Positions 51,721-61,060 of a stretch of 64,000 bases of DNA are shown in pieces (the first letter of the stretch is position 1; each line of letters starts with the position of its first letter). The notes under the pieces were generated by a model. The model was not told the origin of the DNA. It worked only from the letters and a program-made list of their open reading frames with translations, and ran no database searches. Made by a program: the position numbers and the translations under genes. Source of the stretch: Rhizobiaceae bacterium (GTDB lineage Bacteria; Pseudomonadota; Alphaproteobacteria; Rhizobiales; Rhizobiaceae); the NCBI GenBank assembly GCA_016742175.1, contig JACVCH010000001.1:186001-250000 (forward strand), given 5' to 3'.

Positions 51721-52482
51721 GTGGACGAGCCTGCAATCGAGGTCGAACCGCGCAGGACCGAAAGGCGTGAAGCCTTGGCGCTCCTGAGGCCGCGCCGCAA
51801 GCGCCGCTCGGGCTGGCGCTGGGTCGGGCGGGCGCTGGTCGCGCTCGTCGTGCTGGCGGTGCTGCCGCTCGTCCTGACGCTGCTCTACCGCCTGCCGGCC
51901 GTGCCGGCGCCCTCCACCTTGATGATCCGCGACGTCGTGACCCTTCAGGGCTACGACCGGCGCTGGGTGCCGATCGACGACATGGGAACGGCCATCGTCC
52001 ATTCGGTGATGATGTCGGAGGACGGGCAGTTCTGCGCGCATGAGGGCGTCGACTGGCCGGCGCTCAACGCCGTCATCGAGGATGCGATGTCGGGCGAGCG
52101 CACACGCGGCGCTTCCACCATCACCATGCAGACGGCGAAGAACCTCTTCCTGTGGCATGGCCGCTCGGTGATCCGCAAAGGCATCGAAGTGCCGCTGTCG
52201 CTCTATCTCGATGCGGTGCTGCCGAAGCGGCGGATCATGGAGATCTATCTCAACATCGCCGAATGGGGGCCGAACATCTACGGCGTGGAAGCTGCCGCGC
52301 AGCATCATTTCGGCCGCGCCGCGCGGGATCTGAGTTCGCGGCAGGCGGCGCTTCTCGCCGTCACGCTGCCCAATCCGCTGAACCGCGACCCGGCCAATCC
52401 GGGCCAGGGTCTTTCCCGGCTGGCGGGAACGATCGAGGCGCGCGCCAATCAGGCGGGAGCCTATGTTTCCTGCCTGCGGTGA
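51721..52482 (+). CDS. mtgA: Monofunctional biosynthetic peptidoglycan transglycosylase
   Basis: A 253-residue GT51 enzyme that polymerises lipid II. One membrane span lies at about residues 38-58 ([19 protein letters not shown]). The catalytic domain carries the first glutamate in [17 protein letters not shown], the [17 protein letters not shown] motif, and [15 protein letters not shown], all standard for MtgA; there is no penicillin-binding domain. The GTG at 51721 is the start that gives a normal cytosolic leader. It stands apart in a 113-bp promoter gap from the divergent polyprenyl-synthase gene. Confidence 0.94.
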   Translation: MDEPAIEVEPRRTERREALALLRPRRKRRSGWRWVGRALVALVVLAVLPLVLTLLYRLPAVPAPSTLMIRDVVTLQGYDRRWVPIDDMGTAIVHSVMMSEDGQFCAHEGVDWPALNAVIEDAMSGERTRGASTITMQTAKNLFLWHGRSVIRKGIEVPLSLYLDAVLPKRRIMEIYLNIAEWGPNIYGVEAAAQHHFGRAARDLSSRQAALLAVTLPNPLNRDPANPGQGLSRLAGTIEARANQAGAYVSCLR

Positions 52483-52573
52483 TCGGGTGAAAAAATTCGA
52501 GGCCGAGTCTGGTCAACCGACCACCGGCCGTGTATAGGCACCGCAACCTTTCGCAGAATTCGGCCAGTTGCAG

Positions 52574-52590
52574 GCCCTTGACCCAAGGGC
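52574..52590 (+). other. Small hairpin in the rpmF leader
   Basis: GCCCTTG (52574-52580) and CAAGGGC (52584-52590) pair around ACC, 37 nt before the rpmF start codon. It may be part of the 5' leader used in ribosomal-protein control, but no known leader motif is recognised. Confidence 0.35.
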
Positions 52591-52626
52591 GGCGCAGGCC
52601 ATTGACCGATATCCGGAGCAGGACAA

Positions 52627-52809
52627 ATGGCTGTACCTAAAAGGAAAACTTCGCCTTCGAAGCGCGGCATGCGCCGCTCGGCCGATGCGCTGAAGTCCCC
52701 GACCTTCACCGAAGACAAGAATTCCGGCGAAATGCGCCGCCCGCACCACATCGACCTGAAGACGGGCATGTATCGCGGCCGCCAGGTGCTGACGCCCAAG
52801 GAAGGCTGA
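52627..52809 (+). CDS. rpmF: 50S ribosomal protein L32
   Basis: The 60-residue product matches bacterial L32 across its full length: [18 protein letters not shown] at the start, then [13 protein letters not shown] near the end. It is the Cys-less form without the zinc ribbon, usual in alphaproteobacteria. GGAGCAGGAC lies just upstream of the ATG at 52627. A strong bidirectional terminator follows 18 nt after the stop. The usual neighbours plsX and fabH are not beside it, as is normal in this order. Confidence 0.97.
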   Translation: MAVPKRKTSPSKRGMRRSADALKSPTFTEDKNSGEMRRPHHIDLKTGMYRGRQVLTPKEG

Positions 52810-52827
52810 GCCTTTCGACAGAACGTG

Positions 52828-52855
52828 AAAAAGCCGGGCATTGCCCGGCTTTTTT
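52828..52855. terminator. Bidirectional terminator after rpmF
   Basis: AAAAAGCCGGGC (52828-52839) and GCCCGGCTTTTT (52843-52854) form a 12-bp stem with an ATT loop, with A-run and T-run on either side. It serves rpmF and the convergent exported-protein gene. Confidence 0.92.
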
Positions 52856-52875
52856 GTTGCCTGCGTTGCGTTGGA

Positions 52876-53262
52876 TCAGGCGTCCGCGCCGCGAACCATC
52901 TGCGTCGATTCCCAGCCTTCGCCGGCCGAGATGATGCAGCTCTGGCCGTCCGTGCCGGTGGCGAGGATGGTCCACGAGCCGCTGTCGGAGACGAAGACCT
53001 CGACGACCGCGTTGTTGTCGACCATGCCGACCGCCGTCGCGCTTTCCTTGAAGTTCTGCTCGAGCTCGGAAACGATGTTCGAGCGCTCGGAGCACATGTT
53101 CATCGACAGCATGTTGGCGTTCATCGCCGGCGTTTCGACGGCCGGAGCCTCCGGCTGCACGGCGGCGAGGTCCGCATTGGGGCTCGTGGCCGAGGCGAAG
53201 GGAAGGGCGGTCAAGACCATTGCTGCTGCCGCCGCTGAGACGATAAGAGCTGTGCGTGCCAT
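52876..53262 (-). CDS. Exported hypothetical protein
   Basis: A 128-residue protein with a clear Sec signal peptide (residues 1-25, MARTALIVSAAAAAMVLTAL, cut after FASA). The mature part has an Ala/Pro-rich stretch, then MNMCSERSNIVSELEQNFKE and a C-terminal compact region (VVEVFVSDSGSWTILATGTDG and CIISAGEGW) with two Cys that could pair. It resembles small periplasmic proteins of Phyllobacteriaceae of unknown function; no named family is recognised. AGGAGG lies upstream of the start at 53262. It converges on rpmF. Confidence 0.75.
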   Translation of the reverse strand: MARTALIVSAAAAAMVLTALPFASATSPNADLAAVQPEAPAVETPAMNANMLSMNMCSERSNIVSELEQNFKESATAVGMVDNNAVVEVFVSDSGSWTILATGTDGQSCIISAGEGWESTQMVRGADA

Positions 53263-53430
53263 TGGAAGCACCTCCTGGCGTTCGGTCAGCGGGGAAGACG
53301 ATCTACAAAAATGCCCTGCCCGACCCGGAAAACTTTGCCACCCTCGGCGGCGTCGGGGGAACAAGGGTTTGGGCCAGTCATCCGTTCCATCACGGTTGTG
53401 TGACGTTGGGTAATGTGGGCGAGGCCTATG

Positions 53431-53463
53431 AAAAACGGGCGCTCCGGAGAACGCCCGCTTTTC
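53431..53463 (-). terminator. Terminator after mmsA
   Basis: CGGGCG (53436-53441) and CGCCCG (53452-53457) pair around TCCGGA-containing loop, with AAAA and TTTT flanks (one mismatch). Read on the minus strand it ends in GTTTTTC, as expected for a terminator of the mmsA transcript. Confidence 0.65.
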
Positions 53464-53482
53464 TATCAAAGGAAGCACCCCC

Positions 53483-53530
53483 ACTCCGGCCCTGCGGGCC
53501 ACCTCTCCCCCTGCCCGGGGGAGAGGAAAG
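53483..53530. repeat. Palindromic REP-like element
   Basis: Two adjacent stems: GGCCC/GGGCC around TGC, and CCTCTCCCCC (53502-53511) with GGGGGAGAGG (53517-53526) around TGCCC. The C-rich palindrome type is common between genes in Hyphomicrobiales. It lies just after the mmsA stop codon, in the same 276-bp gap as the terminator. Confidence 0.6.
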
Positions 53531-53539
53531 GGCGTCGCT

Positions 53540-55036
<1,497 letters not shown>

Positions 55037-55148
55037 GAGGATCTCCCTAAGCTTATCGGTTTGGCGGCATCTTCTGCGCATGGCGGCGGCAATGCAACGC
55101 CAAGCGGGCGCAAGCCGCTGTGCAAGGATCGATGCGCGAGAAAGAAGG

Positions 55149-55164
55149 TGCGCCAAATGGTGCA
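55149..55164. promoter_or_regulatory. Palindrome in the mmsA / lysR divergent gap
   Basis: TGCGCCAA at 55149-55156 faces TGGTGCA at 55158-55164, giving a TGC.CCA / TGG.GCA dyad with one broken pair. It is 33 bp before the LysR start and is a candidate LysR site. Binding is inferred. Confidence 0.4.
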
Positions 55165-55196
55165 ACGCGGTAAGGGAAGGCCGGGAGGAGATTTCC

Positions 55197-56078
55197 ATGA
55201 ACTGGGACGACATGCGCGTGTTTCTGGCGGTCGCGCGCTCGGGGCAGATCCTGGGTGCGGGCAAACGGCTCGGGCTCAATCACGCGACCGTTTCGCGGCG
55301 CATGGTGGCGCTCGAATCCGCGCTCGGAGCGAAGCTTCTCAACCGCCTGACGACGGGCTGCGAACTGACGCCGGAGGGCGAGCGCTTTTTGCAGGTGGCC
55401 GAGCGCATGGAGGCGGACATGATCGCCGCGCGCTCGGAAGTCGCGGGTGAGGGGGCGACGCTTTCGGGTACGGTGCGCATCGGTGCGCCGGACGGGTTCG
55501 GCGTCGCCTATCTGGCCGGGCGGCTGCCGGAATTCTCAGCGCTTCATGCCGATCTCGACCTCCAGCTCGTGCCGGTGCCGCGCTCGTTCTCGCTGTCGCG
55601 GCACGAGGCCGACATCGCGATCACCGTCGACCGTCCGACGGAGGGCCGGCTGGTGGCGGCCAAGCTCGTCGACTACACGCTGGCCATCTACGCCTCGCGT
55701 GACTACGTGGAGGCGCACGGCCTGCCTCAATCGACCGACGACCTGCTGAAGCACCGGCTGATCGGCTATGTGCCGGACCTGATCGTCAGCCCGTCGCTCG
55801 ACTATGCGCGCCAGTTCCATCCGCAATGGGAGGCGCGGTTCTCGGTGTCGTCGGCGCTGGGGCAGGTGGAGGCGGTGCGGTCCGGCGCGGGGGTGGGGAT
55901 TTTGCACTCGTTCATCGCGCGCCGGCACCCGGAACTGGTGCTGGTGGAGGCGATCAAGCCGATCCGGCGGGCGTATTGGCTGGTCTATCACGAATCGGTG
56001 CGGCCGGTGCGGCGGATACAGGCCGTGGCGGGGTTTATTGCGCAGGCGGTGGAGAGAGATCGGGGGCTTTTCGCGTAG
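55197..56078 (+). CDS. LysR-family transcriptional regulator
   Basis: A 293-residue LysR protein with its DNA-binding domain at residues 1-60 (MRVFLAVARSGQILGAGKRL, HATVSRRMVALE) and a LysR_substrate domain from about 88 (LSGTVRIGAPDGFGVAYLAG). GGGAGGAG at 55183-55190 fixes the ATG at 55197. Divergence from mmsA and a shared dyad make it the probable regulator of methylmalonate-semialdehyde dehydrogenase. Its 3' end runs into a 113-bp palindromic element. Confidence 0.92.
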   Translation: MNWDDMRVFLAVARSGQILGAGKRLGLNHATVSRRMVALESALGAKLLNRLTTGCELTPEGERFLQVAERMEADMIAARSEVAGEGATLSGTVRIGAPDGFGVAYLAGRLPEFSALHADLDLQLVPVPRSFSLSRHEADIAITVDRPTEGRLVAAKLVDYTLAIYASRDYVEAHGLPQSTDDLLKHRLIGYVPDLIVSPSLDYARQFHPQWEARFSVSSALGQVEAVRSGAGVGILHSFIARRHPELVLVEAIKPIRRAYWLVYHESVRPVRRIQAVAGFIAQAVERDRGLFA

Positions 56079-56093
56079 GTTGCGCTTTGTCGC

Positions 56094-56206
56094 GCCCCCC
56101 TCTGTCCTGCCGGACATCTCCCCCGCGAGGGGGGAGATCACGCTCGGCGATGACGCGAGTAATCTCCCCACCTGCGGGGGAGATGGCCGGCAGGCCAGAG
56201 GGGGGC
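56094..56206. repeat. 113-bp long inverted-repeat element
   Basis: Arms of 33 bp (56094-56126 and 56174-56206) match with two mismatches, beginning GCCCCCCTCTG and ending CAGAGGGGGGC. Inside is a second pair, GGGGAGAT (56131-56138) with ATCTCCCC (56162-56169). The whole folds into a branched structure. It sits between the convergent lysR and aminotransferase genes, and looks like a non-autonomous palindromic repeat of the kind found in rhizobial genomes. Confidence 0.85.
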
Positions 56207-56225
56207 AACGTGGAGCGTCAACGCT

Positions 56226-57398
56226 TCAGGCTATCGCCCGCAACCGCTCCGGCAGCGTCCCCAAAACCTCCGCCGTGGCATTCGCGAACGCCACGCGCAA
56301 ATGCCGGTCGTTGCCGGGTCCGAAGAAGGCGCCGGGGATGGTGACGATGCCGGCTTCGCGGGCGAGGCGTTCGGAGATTTCGACCGAGCTCTTTCCGTCG
56401 AAGGGGTGGCGCAGGAAGGCGAAATAGGCGCCGATCGCGTCGAGCGTCCAGCCGTTGACGCCGTCGAGCGCCGCGCGCAGCGCATCGGCGCGGCGGGCGA
56501 TTTCGGCGCGGTTGTCCTCGCGCCAGGCGGCGAGCGGCGCGATGGCCGCGGCGACCGCGATCTGCGGCGCGCGCGGGGCGCAGATCTGCACGTTGTCCAT
56601 GATCCTGGCGATGGCATCGACCATCTGCGGCGAGGCGGTGACGGCGCCGAGGCGGTGGCCGGGGATGCAGAAGGATTTGGAGAAGGAGTAGAGCCCGATC
56701 AGATTGTCCTGCCACAGCGGCTCGGAGAAGAGATCGTGCGGGCGGGCGGCGCCGAGCGGCAGGAAGTCGCGATAGGTCTCGTCAAGTATGAGCCAGATGC
56801 CACGGTCGCGGCAGAGTGCCAGGAGGTCGGCGAGGAGGGCCGGCGGATAGATGGCGCCGGTGGGATTGTTCGGCGTGACGATGGCGAGCGCGCGGATGTC
56901 CGGCGTGATCGCGGCGGCGACGTCCTGGAGCCTCGGCAGGAAACCGTCTTCGGCGTGGCAGCGGACATAGCGCGGCGCGATGCCGAGCATTTCCAGCGTC
57001 GTCTCGTGATTGAAGTAGCAGGGGTTGGTCATCAGGATCGCATCGCCAACGCCGGCGACCGCCATGGCGGCGGTGACGAAGGCCTGATTGCAGCCCGAGG
57101 TGATATGGATATTCTCGGTGGCGATCGGCGCGCCGTAGAGCTCGGCCTGATGGGCGGCGTAGCTTGCGCGCAATTCGTCCTCGCCCTCGATCGGGCCGTA
57201 GCCGCAGGCGGCGACGGAGCCGGCGGCCTGCGCGAGCCAGCCCAGCATGCGCGACTCGGGCGGGTAGCCGGGCACGGCCTGGGACAGGTCGACCAGCGGG
57301 CCGAGGCGGCCGTCATAGGCACGGCCCCAGGCTTGGACGGCGGGGATCGGCGGGGCGGACAGGCTGGCGATCAGCGGATTGAGGCGCGGTCTCATCAT
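56226..57398 (-). CDS. Class I/II pyridoxal-phosphate aminotransferase
   Basis: A 390-residue fold-type I aminotransferase. The PLP Lys is Lys241 in LYSFSKSFCIPGHRLGA, NNPTG is at 177-181, and the Asp/Tyr pair lies in LILDETY (about 203-209). The Arg near the end (HLRVAFANA) should bind the substrate carboxylate. Beyond subgroup I the amino donor cannot be named. It is 13 nt after a GcvA-like LysR gene and both face a ureohydrolase-transporter operon, so an arginine or guanidino/polyamine substrate is plausible, though inferred only from position. Confidence 0.88.
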   Translation of the reverse strand: MMRPRLNPLIASLSAPPIPAVQAWGRAYDGRLGPLVDLSQAVPGYPPESRMLGWLAQAAGSVAACGYGPIEGEDELRASYAAHQAELYGAPIATENIHITSGCNQAFVTAAMAVAGVGDAILMTNPCYFNHETTLEMLGIAPRYVRCHAEDGFLPRLQDVAAAITPDIRALAIVTPNNPTGAIYPPALLADLLALCRDRGIWLILDETYRDFLPLGAARPHDLFSEPLWQDNLIGLYSFSKSFCIPGHRLGAVTASPQMVDAIARIMDNVQICAPRAPQIAVAAAIAPLAAWREDNRAEIARRADALRAALDGVNGWTLDAIGAYFAFLRHPFDGKSSVEISERLAREAGIVTIPGAFFGPGNDRHLRVAFANATAEVLGTLPERLRAIA

Positions 57399-57411
57399 GT
57401 GGGGTCGGGTC

Positions 57412-58431
57412 TCAGGACTTGCGGGACTTGGCGGCTTTTCGCGCCGGTGCCTTGCGCTGGGCGGGGGTGGAACGACGAATGGCGCGGCGGGCGGTCGTCT
57501 GCGGCTCGGCGCGCGCGTTCATATCGGCAAATTCGCTCGTCAGCCAGTCGATGAACACCTGCACCACCGGTGCGGAGCGCAGATCCGAACGGCAGGCGAC
57601 GTGGAAGGCGTCGACCGCCGGCACGGCGAGGTTGAACGGCGCGACGAGCTGGCCGGAGGCGAGGAAGCGGCTCGCCGTCACCGTGTCGCCGAGCGCCACG
57701 CCGTAGCCGTGGATCGCGGCCTCGATGGCAAGGCGCGCGTCGCACATGTGGTGCTGCGCATTGCGCTTCAAATCGAGCGCGTCGGCGGCGGAGAGCCAGG
57801 TGTGCCATTCGCGCCCGTCATCGGCGTGGAGCAATATGTGCTCCTTCATGTCGCGGATGGTGCGGATCGGCCGGTTGTTGATGAGCGAAGGCGAGACGAC
57901 GGGGAAGAGGTCGAGCCCGGTCAGCCGCCGCGACCAGCAGTCGGTCCAGTTGCCGTCGCCGTAAAGGACGCAGATGTCGATGCCGGCGGAATGGATCAGG
58001 TCCGGGTCGTTGGCCGCATCGAGGGTGAGGCGGATGTCCGGGAAACGCGCGGTGAAGGAGGACAGGCGCGGCAACAGCCAGAAGGAAAGAAGCGCGGGGA
58101 CGCAGGCGACCGACAGCGCGCCGGCGCTCGACGGACGCGTCAGCCGCGCGGTCGCGCCGGCGATCTCGGCGAAGGCCGTGGAGACAGAGGGGAGGAGCTC
58201 GGCGCCATGGGCGGTGAGCTTCAGCCGCTGGCCGCCGCGCTCGAAAAGCTGCACGTCGAGCGCGGATTCCAGCGCCCTGATCTGGTGGCTGACCGCGCCA
58301 TGCGTGACCGAAAGCTCCGCCGCAGCCTTGGTCAGCGAGCCGTGGCGGGCCGCCGCCTCGAAGGCGCGCAAGGGGTTGAGCGGGGGCAGGCGGGGTGCCA
58401 AGCGTCGATTTCCGATGTGAAGAAAGCTCAC
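57412..58431 (-). CDS. LysR-family regulator with a basic C-terminal tail
   Basis: A 339-residue GcvA-like LysR regulator. The DNA-binding region (PPLNPLRAFEAAARHGSLTK, HGAVSHQIRALE) and effector domain (from about residue 105, LSVACVPALLSFWLLPRL) are typical. The last 30 residues are not: they form a Lys/Arg/Ala/Pro-rich tail ending QRKAPARKAAKSRKS, like a histone-H1-type extension, making the protein 30 residues longer than usual. The start is a GTG at 58431. It is divergent from the agmatinase-family gene, 105 bp away, and co-directional with the aminotransferase gene, so it likely regulates both. Confidence 0.88.
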   Translation of the reverse strand: MSFLHIGNRRLAPRLPPLNPLRAFEAAARHGSLTKAAAELSVTHGAVSHQIRALESALDVQLFERGGQRLKLTAHGAELLPSVSTAFAEIAGATARLTRPSSAGALSVACVPALLSFWLLPRLSSFTARFPDIRLTLDAANDPDLIHSAGIDICVLYGDGNWTDCWSRRLTGLDLFPVVSPSLINNRPIRTIRDMKEHILLHADDGREWHTWLSAADALDLKRNAQHHMCDARLAIEAAIHGYGVALGDTVTASRFLASGQLVAPFNLAVPAVDAFHVACRSDLRSAPVVQVFIDWLTSEFADMNARAEPQTTARRAIRRSTPAQRKAPARKAAKSRKS

Positions 58432-58536
58432 AGCAAGAGCTACAACAATATCAATTGCATTTTCAATGGCACTGGCTCAACAATTCGACCCTGCCAAAAC
58501 AATGAGCGCACAGCAATAGCGACCAGGGAGCAGGCA
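58432..58536. promoter_or_regulatory. Divergent lysR / ureohydrolase promoter region with small dyad
   Basis: The 105-bp gap is AT-rich at 58440-58500. It holds ATTG (58454-58457) and CAAT (58464-58467) as an inverted repeat within a T-N11-A type LysR motif. The dyad is short; the call rests mainly on position between divergent genes. Confidence 0.4.
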
Positions 58537-59592
58537 ATGGGTTGGGACCAGGCGAAACTCGAAGCCTTGCGCGACAAGTTCGCGGACGGCACCGGCGGCG
58601 ATATCGCCGACCCGCGCTTTCGCAAGGTGGCCGAGAAGATCTTCTCCAAATCCGGCACGCGGCTTGCGCCCTATGCCGGCATGCCGACCTTCCTGACCGC
58701 GCCGCACCGCGCGATCGATCCCGCCGCGCCCGATTTCGGCGATCTGCAGGTCGGCATTTATGGCGTGCCGATGGATCTCGGCGTCACCAACCGCAACGGC
58801 TCGCGTTTCGGGCCGCGCGCGCTGCGCACGATCGAACGGATCGGCCCTTACAATCACGTGCTCGAATGTGCACCGGTGCAGGAGTTGCGCGTGGCCGACA
58901 TCGGCGACGTGCCGTTCGCCAGCCGCTACCGGCTCGAACAGAGCCATGACGACATCGAGGCGCATGTGACGCGGATGGTCGATGCCGGCGTCGTGCCGCT
59001 CGGCGTCGGCGGCGACCATTCGATCACCCATCCGATCCTGAAGGCGATCGGCCGCGACCGGCCCGTCGGGCTGATCCATATCGACGCGCATTGCGACACG
59101 AGCGGATCGTTCGACCAGACGAAGTTCCACCATGGCGGGCCGTTCCGCAATGCTGTGCTCGACGGCGTGCTCGATCCGACGCGGACGATCCAGATCGGCA
59201 TTCGCGGTTCGGCCGAATATCTTTGGGAGTTCTCCTATGAGAGCGGGATGACGGTGATCCATGCCGAGGAGGTCGACCGGCTCGGCATCCCCGCGATCAT
59301 CGAAAAGGCGCATTCGATCGTCGGCGACGGGCCGACCTACCTTTCCTTCGACATCGACAGCCTCGACCCCTCCTTCGCGCCCGGAACGGGCACGCCGGAA
59401 GTGGGCGGGCTGACGACGCGCGAGGTGCTGGAACTGCTGCGCGGCCTGAAGGGCGTAGATCTCGTCGGCGGCGACGTGGTCGAGGTCGCGCCGCAATACG
59501 ATTCCACGACCAACACTGCCCATGCGGGAGCGCAGGTGCTGTTTGAAATATTGAGCCTGATGGTGTTCAGTCCATCCATCATTCGGGCCTGA
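58537..59592 (+). CDS. speB: Agmatinase/guanidinobutyrase-family ureohydrolase
   Basis: A 351-residue manganese ureohydrolase that removes urea from a guanidino compound. All metal-binding motifs are present: GGDHSITHP (158-166), DAHCDT (183-188) and SFDIDSLDPSFAPGTGTPE (270-288). Length exceeds E. coli agmatinase by an N-terminal extension of about 40 residues, as in guanidinobutyrase and guanidinopropionase members. AGGGAG at 58525-58530 fixes the ATG at 58537. A polyamine-type ABC transporter follows in the same direction. Agmatine is a likely substrate, but 4-guanidinobutyrate cannot be excluded. Confidence 0.88.
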   Translation: MGWDQAKLEALRDKFADGTGGDIADPRFRKVAEKIFSKSGTRLAPYAGMPTFLTAPHRAIDPAAPDFGDLQVGIYGVPMDLGVTNRNGSRFGPRALRTIERIGPYNHVLECAPVQELRVADIGDVPFASRYRLEQSHDDIEAHVTRMVDAGVVPLGVGGDHSITHPILKAIGRDRPVGLIHIDAHCDTSGSFDQTKFHHGGPFRNAVLDGVLDPTRTIQIGIRGSAEYLWEFSYESGMTVIHAEEVDRLGIPAIIEKAHSIVGDGPTYLSFDIDSLDPSFAPGTGTPEVGGLTTREVLELLRGLKGVDLVGGDVVEVAPQYDSTTNTAHAGAQVLFEILSLMVFSPSIIRA

Positions 59593-59597
59593 GCGGT

Positions 59598-59693
59598 CTG
59601 CAAACGCCTGCTTTCTGCGCTTCCGGTGCTCACGTACGAAAGTACGCTCCGCTCCGGTTCTCGAAACCAGACGTTTTCGCCTCGCACAAGCCT
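59598..59693 (+). repeat. Intergenic repeat, copy A
   Basis: About 95 bp nearly identical to 60874-60967, sharing the core TCTGCGCTTCCGGTGCTCAC and a second block CGCTCCGGTTCTCGAA. The short CGTAC/GTACG stem (59633-59646) with GAAA loop is at the centre. It starts 6 nt after the ureohydrolase stop. Confidence 0.8.
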
Positions 59694-59754
59694 GAATACC
59701 CGGGCTGATTGGGAACAAGGGAACGGCCGCAAAGGCCACATGAGAGGAACGACG

Positions 59755-60843
59755 ATGAAGAAGTTTCTGACCACCAATATGAGCCGGCGCACGGTTCTCG
59801 CCGGCACGGCGATGACCGCCGGCATGCTGGCCATGCCCTCGATCCTTCGGGCGCAGGATCGCTCGATCAAGGTCGGCGTCTATGGCGGCTATTTCAAGGA
59901 TTCGTTCGACGAGCACATCTTCCCGGCCTTCACCGAGGAAACGGGCATCGCGGTCGAATCCATCGCGGAGCCGACCGGCGAGGCGTGGCTCGTCCAGCTC
60001 GAGCAGGCCGCGCGCGCCAACCAGGCGCCGGCCGATCTGTCGATGATGGCGCAGGTTGCCATGCTGAAGGGCCAGGCGAGCGAACTGTGGCAGCCGCTCG
60101 ACCTCGCCAAGATCTCGAATGCCGACAACCTGCTCGAGCGCTCGGTCAACAAGTATCCGGACGGGCGCGTCTGCGGCATCGGCGCCGTGGCGTGGTACAT
60201 CACGCTCGTCACCAACACTGACGTCTATCCCGAGGCGCCGACTTCGTGGAAGGCGCTGTGGGACCCGGCGAATGCCGACCGCCTCGGCCTGCTCGCGCTC
60301 GTCTCCAACTCCTTCCTGCTGGAAGTCACCGCCAAGACCTTCTTCGGCGGCACCGACCACCTCAGCACCGACGAGGGGCTGGAAGAGGTGTTCCAGAAGC
60401 TTGCCGAGGTGAAGCCGAACGTTCGGCTTTGGTATCGCGACGAGGCGCAGTTCGAGCAGGCGCTGAAGTCGGGCGAAATCCCGATGGGCCAGTATTACCA
60501 CGACGTCACCGGCCTTGCCGCCGCCGACGGCAACCCGGTCCGTTCGACCTTTCCCGAGGAAGGCGGCATCCTGGATTCGGGCTCGTGGGCGCTGTCCCGC
60601 GCGTCGCAGAAGGCCGAGGAAGCGCATGTCTTCATCGACTACATGACGCGCGCCGAAACCCAGACGCTGATGTCGCAGAAGGTCGGCACCGCGCCGACCA
60701 TCAAGCGCGAACTGACGACGCTGACCGATGAGGAATTCGCCGCCGTGTCGTCGGACATCGAGCCGATCATCCCGCGCTACGACCTCTACCAGACGCGCGA
60801 TGATTTTCTGAATCAGAAGTGGACGGAATTGATCGCCGGCTGA
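59755..60843 (+). CDS. Polyamine-type ABC transporter substrate-binding protein (PotD-like)
   Basis: A 362-residue periplasmic receptor of the spermidine/putrescine-type family. A twin-arginine-like signal is at residues 8-31 (MSRRTVLAGTAMTAGMLAM, cut near RAQ). The mature N-terminus IKVGVYGGYFKDSFDEHIFP is standard for PotD/Fe(III)-type receptors, and the sequence WYRDEAQFEQALKSGEIPMG lies in the second lobe. The ATG at 59755 has GAGAGGAACG upstream. It is flanked on both sides by copies of the same intergenic repeat. Ligand type is inferred from the ureohydrolase partner. Confidence 0.87.
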   Translation: MKKFLTTNMSRRTVLAGTAMTAGMLAMPSILRAQDRSIKVGVYGGYFKDSFDEHIFPAFTEETGIAVESIAEPTGEAWLVQLEQAARANQAPADLSMMAQVAMLKGQASELWQPLDLAKISNADNLLERSVNKYPDGRVCGIGAVAWYITLVTNTDVYPEAPTSWKALWDPANADRLGLLALVSNSFLLEVTAKTFFGGTDHLSTDEGLEEVFQKLAEVKPNVRLWYRDEAQFEQALKSGEIPMGQYYHDVTGLAAADGNPVRSTFPEEGGILDSGSWALSRASQKAEEAHVFIDYMTRAETQTLMSQKVGTAPTIKRELTTLTDEEFAAVSSDIEPIIPRYDLYQTRDDFLNQKWTELIAG

Positions 60844-60873
60844 CGGGCGCGACGATATTCACGCCAGGACGGC

Positions 60874-60967
60874 CTGCAAACGGCAGTCTTCTGCGCTTCC
60901 GGTGCTCACGTACCAAATGTACGCTCCGCTCCGGTTCTCGAAGACCACCGTTTTCGGCTCGCCCTGA
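60874..60967 (+). repeat. Intergenic repeat, copy B
   Basis: Second copy of the element at 59598-59693, in the same orientation, between the receptor gene and the ATPase gene. The core TCTGCGCTTCCGGTGCTCAC and CGCTCCGGTTCTCGAA are unchanged while the tetraloop region differs (GTACCAAATGTAC). The receptor gene is therefore bracketed by direct repeats. Confidence 0.8.
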
Positions 60968-61060
60968 CCCGAATCTCGACGCGCCCGACGTCGTAGGTAT
61001 TGGAACTTCACTCTTCCGGGCTGCGTTTGCAGCCCGGACCATCAGGAAGACGGGACGGCG

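Noticed and set aside
59593-61060. Insertion sequence remnants around the PotD-like gene
   Set aside because: The flanking repeats carry no transposase fragment or terminal target duplications; they look like intergenic palindromic repeats.
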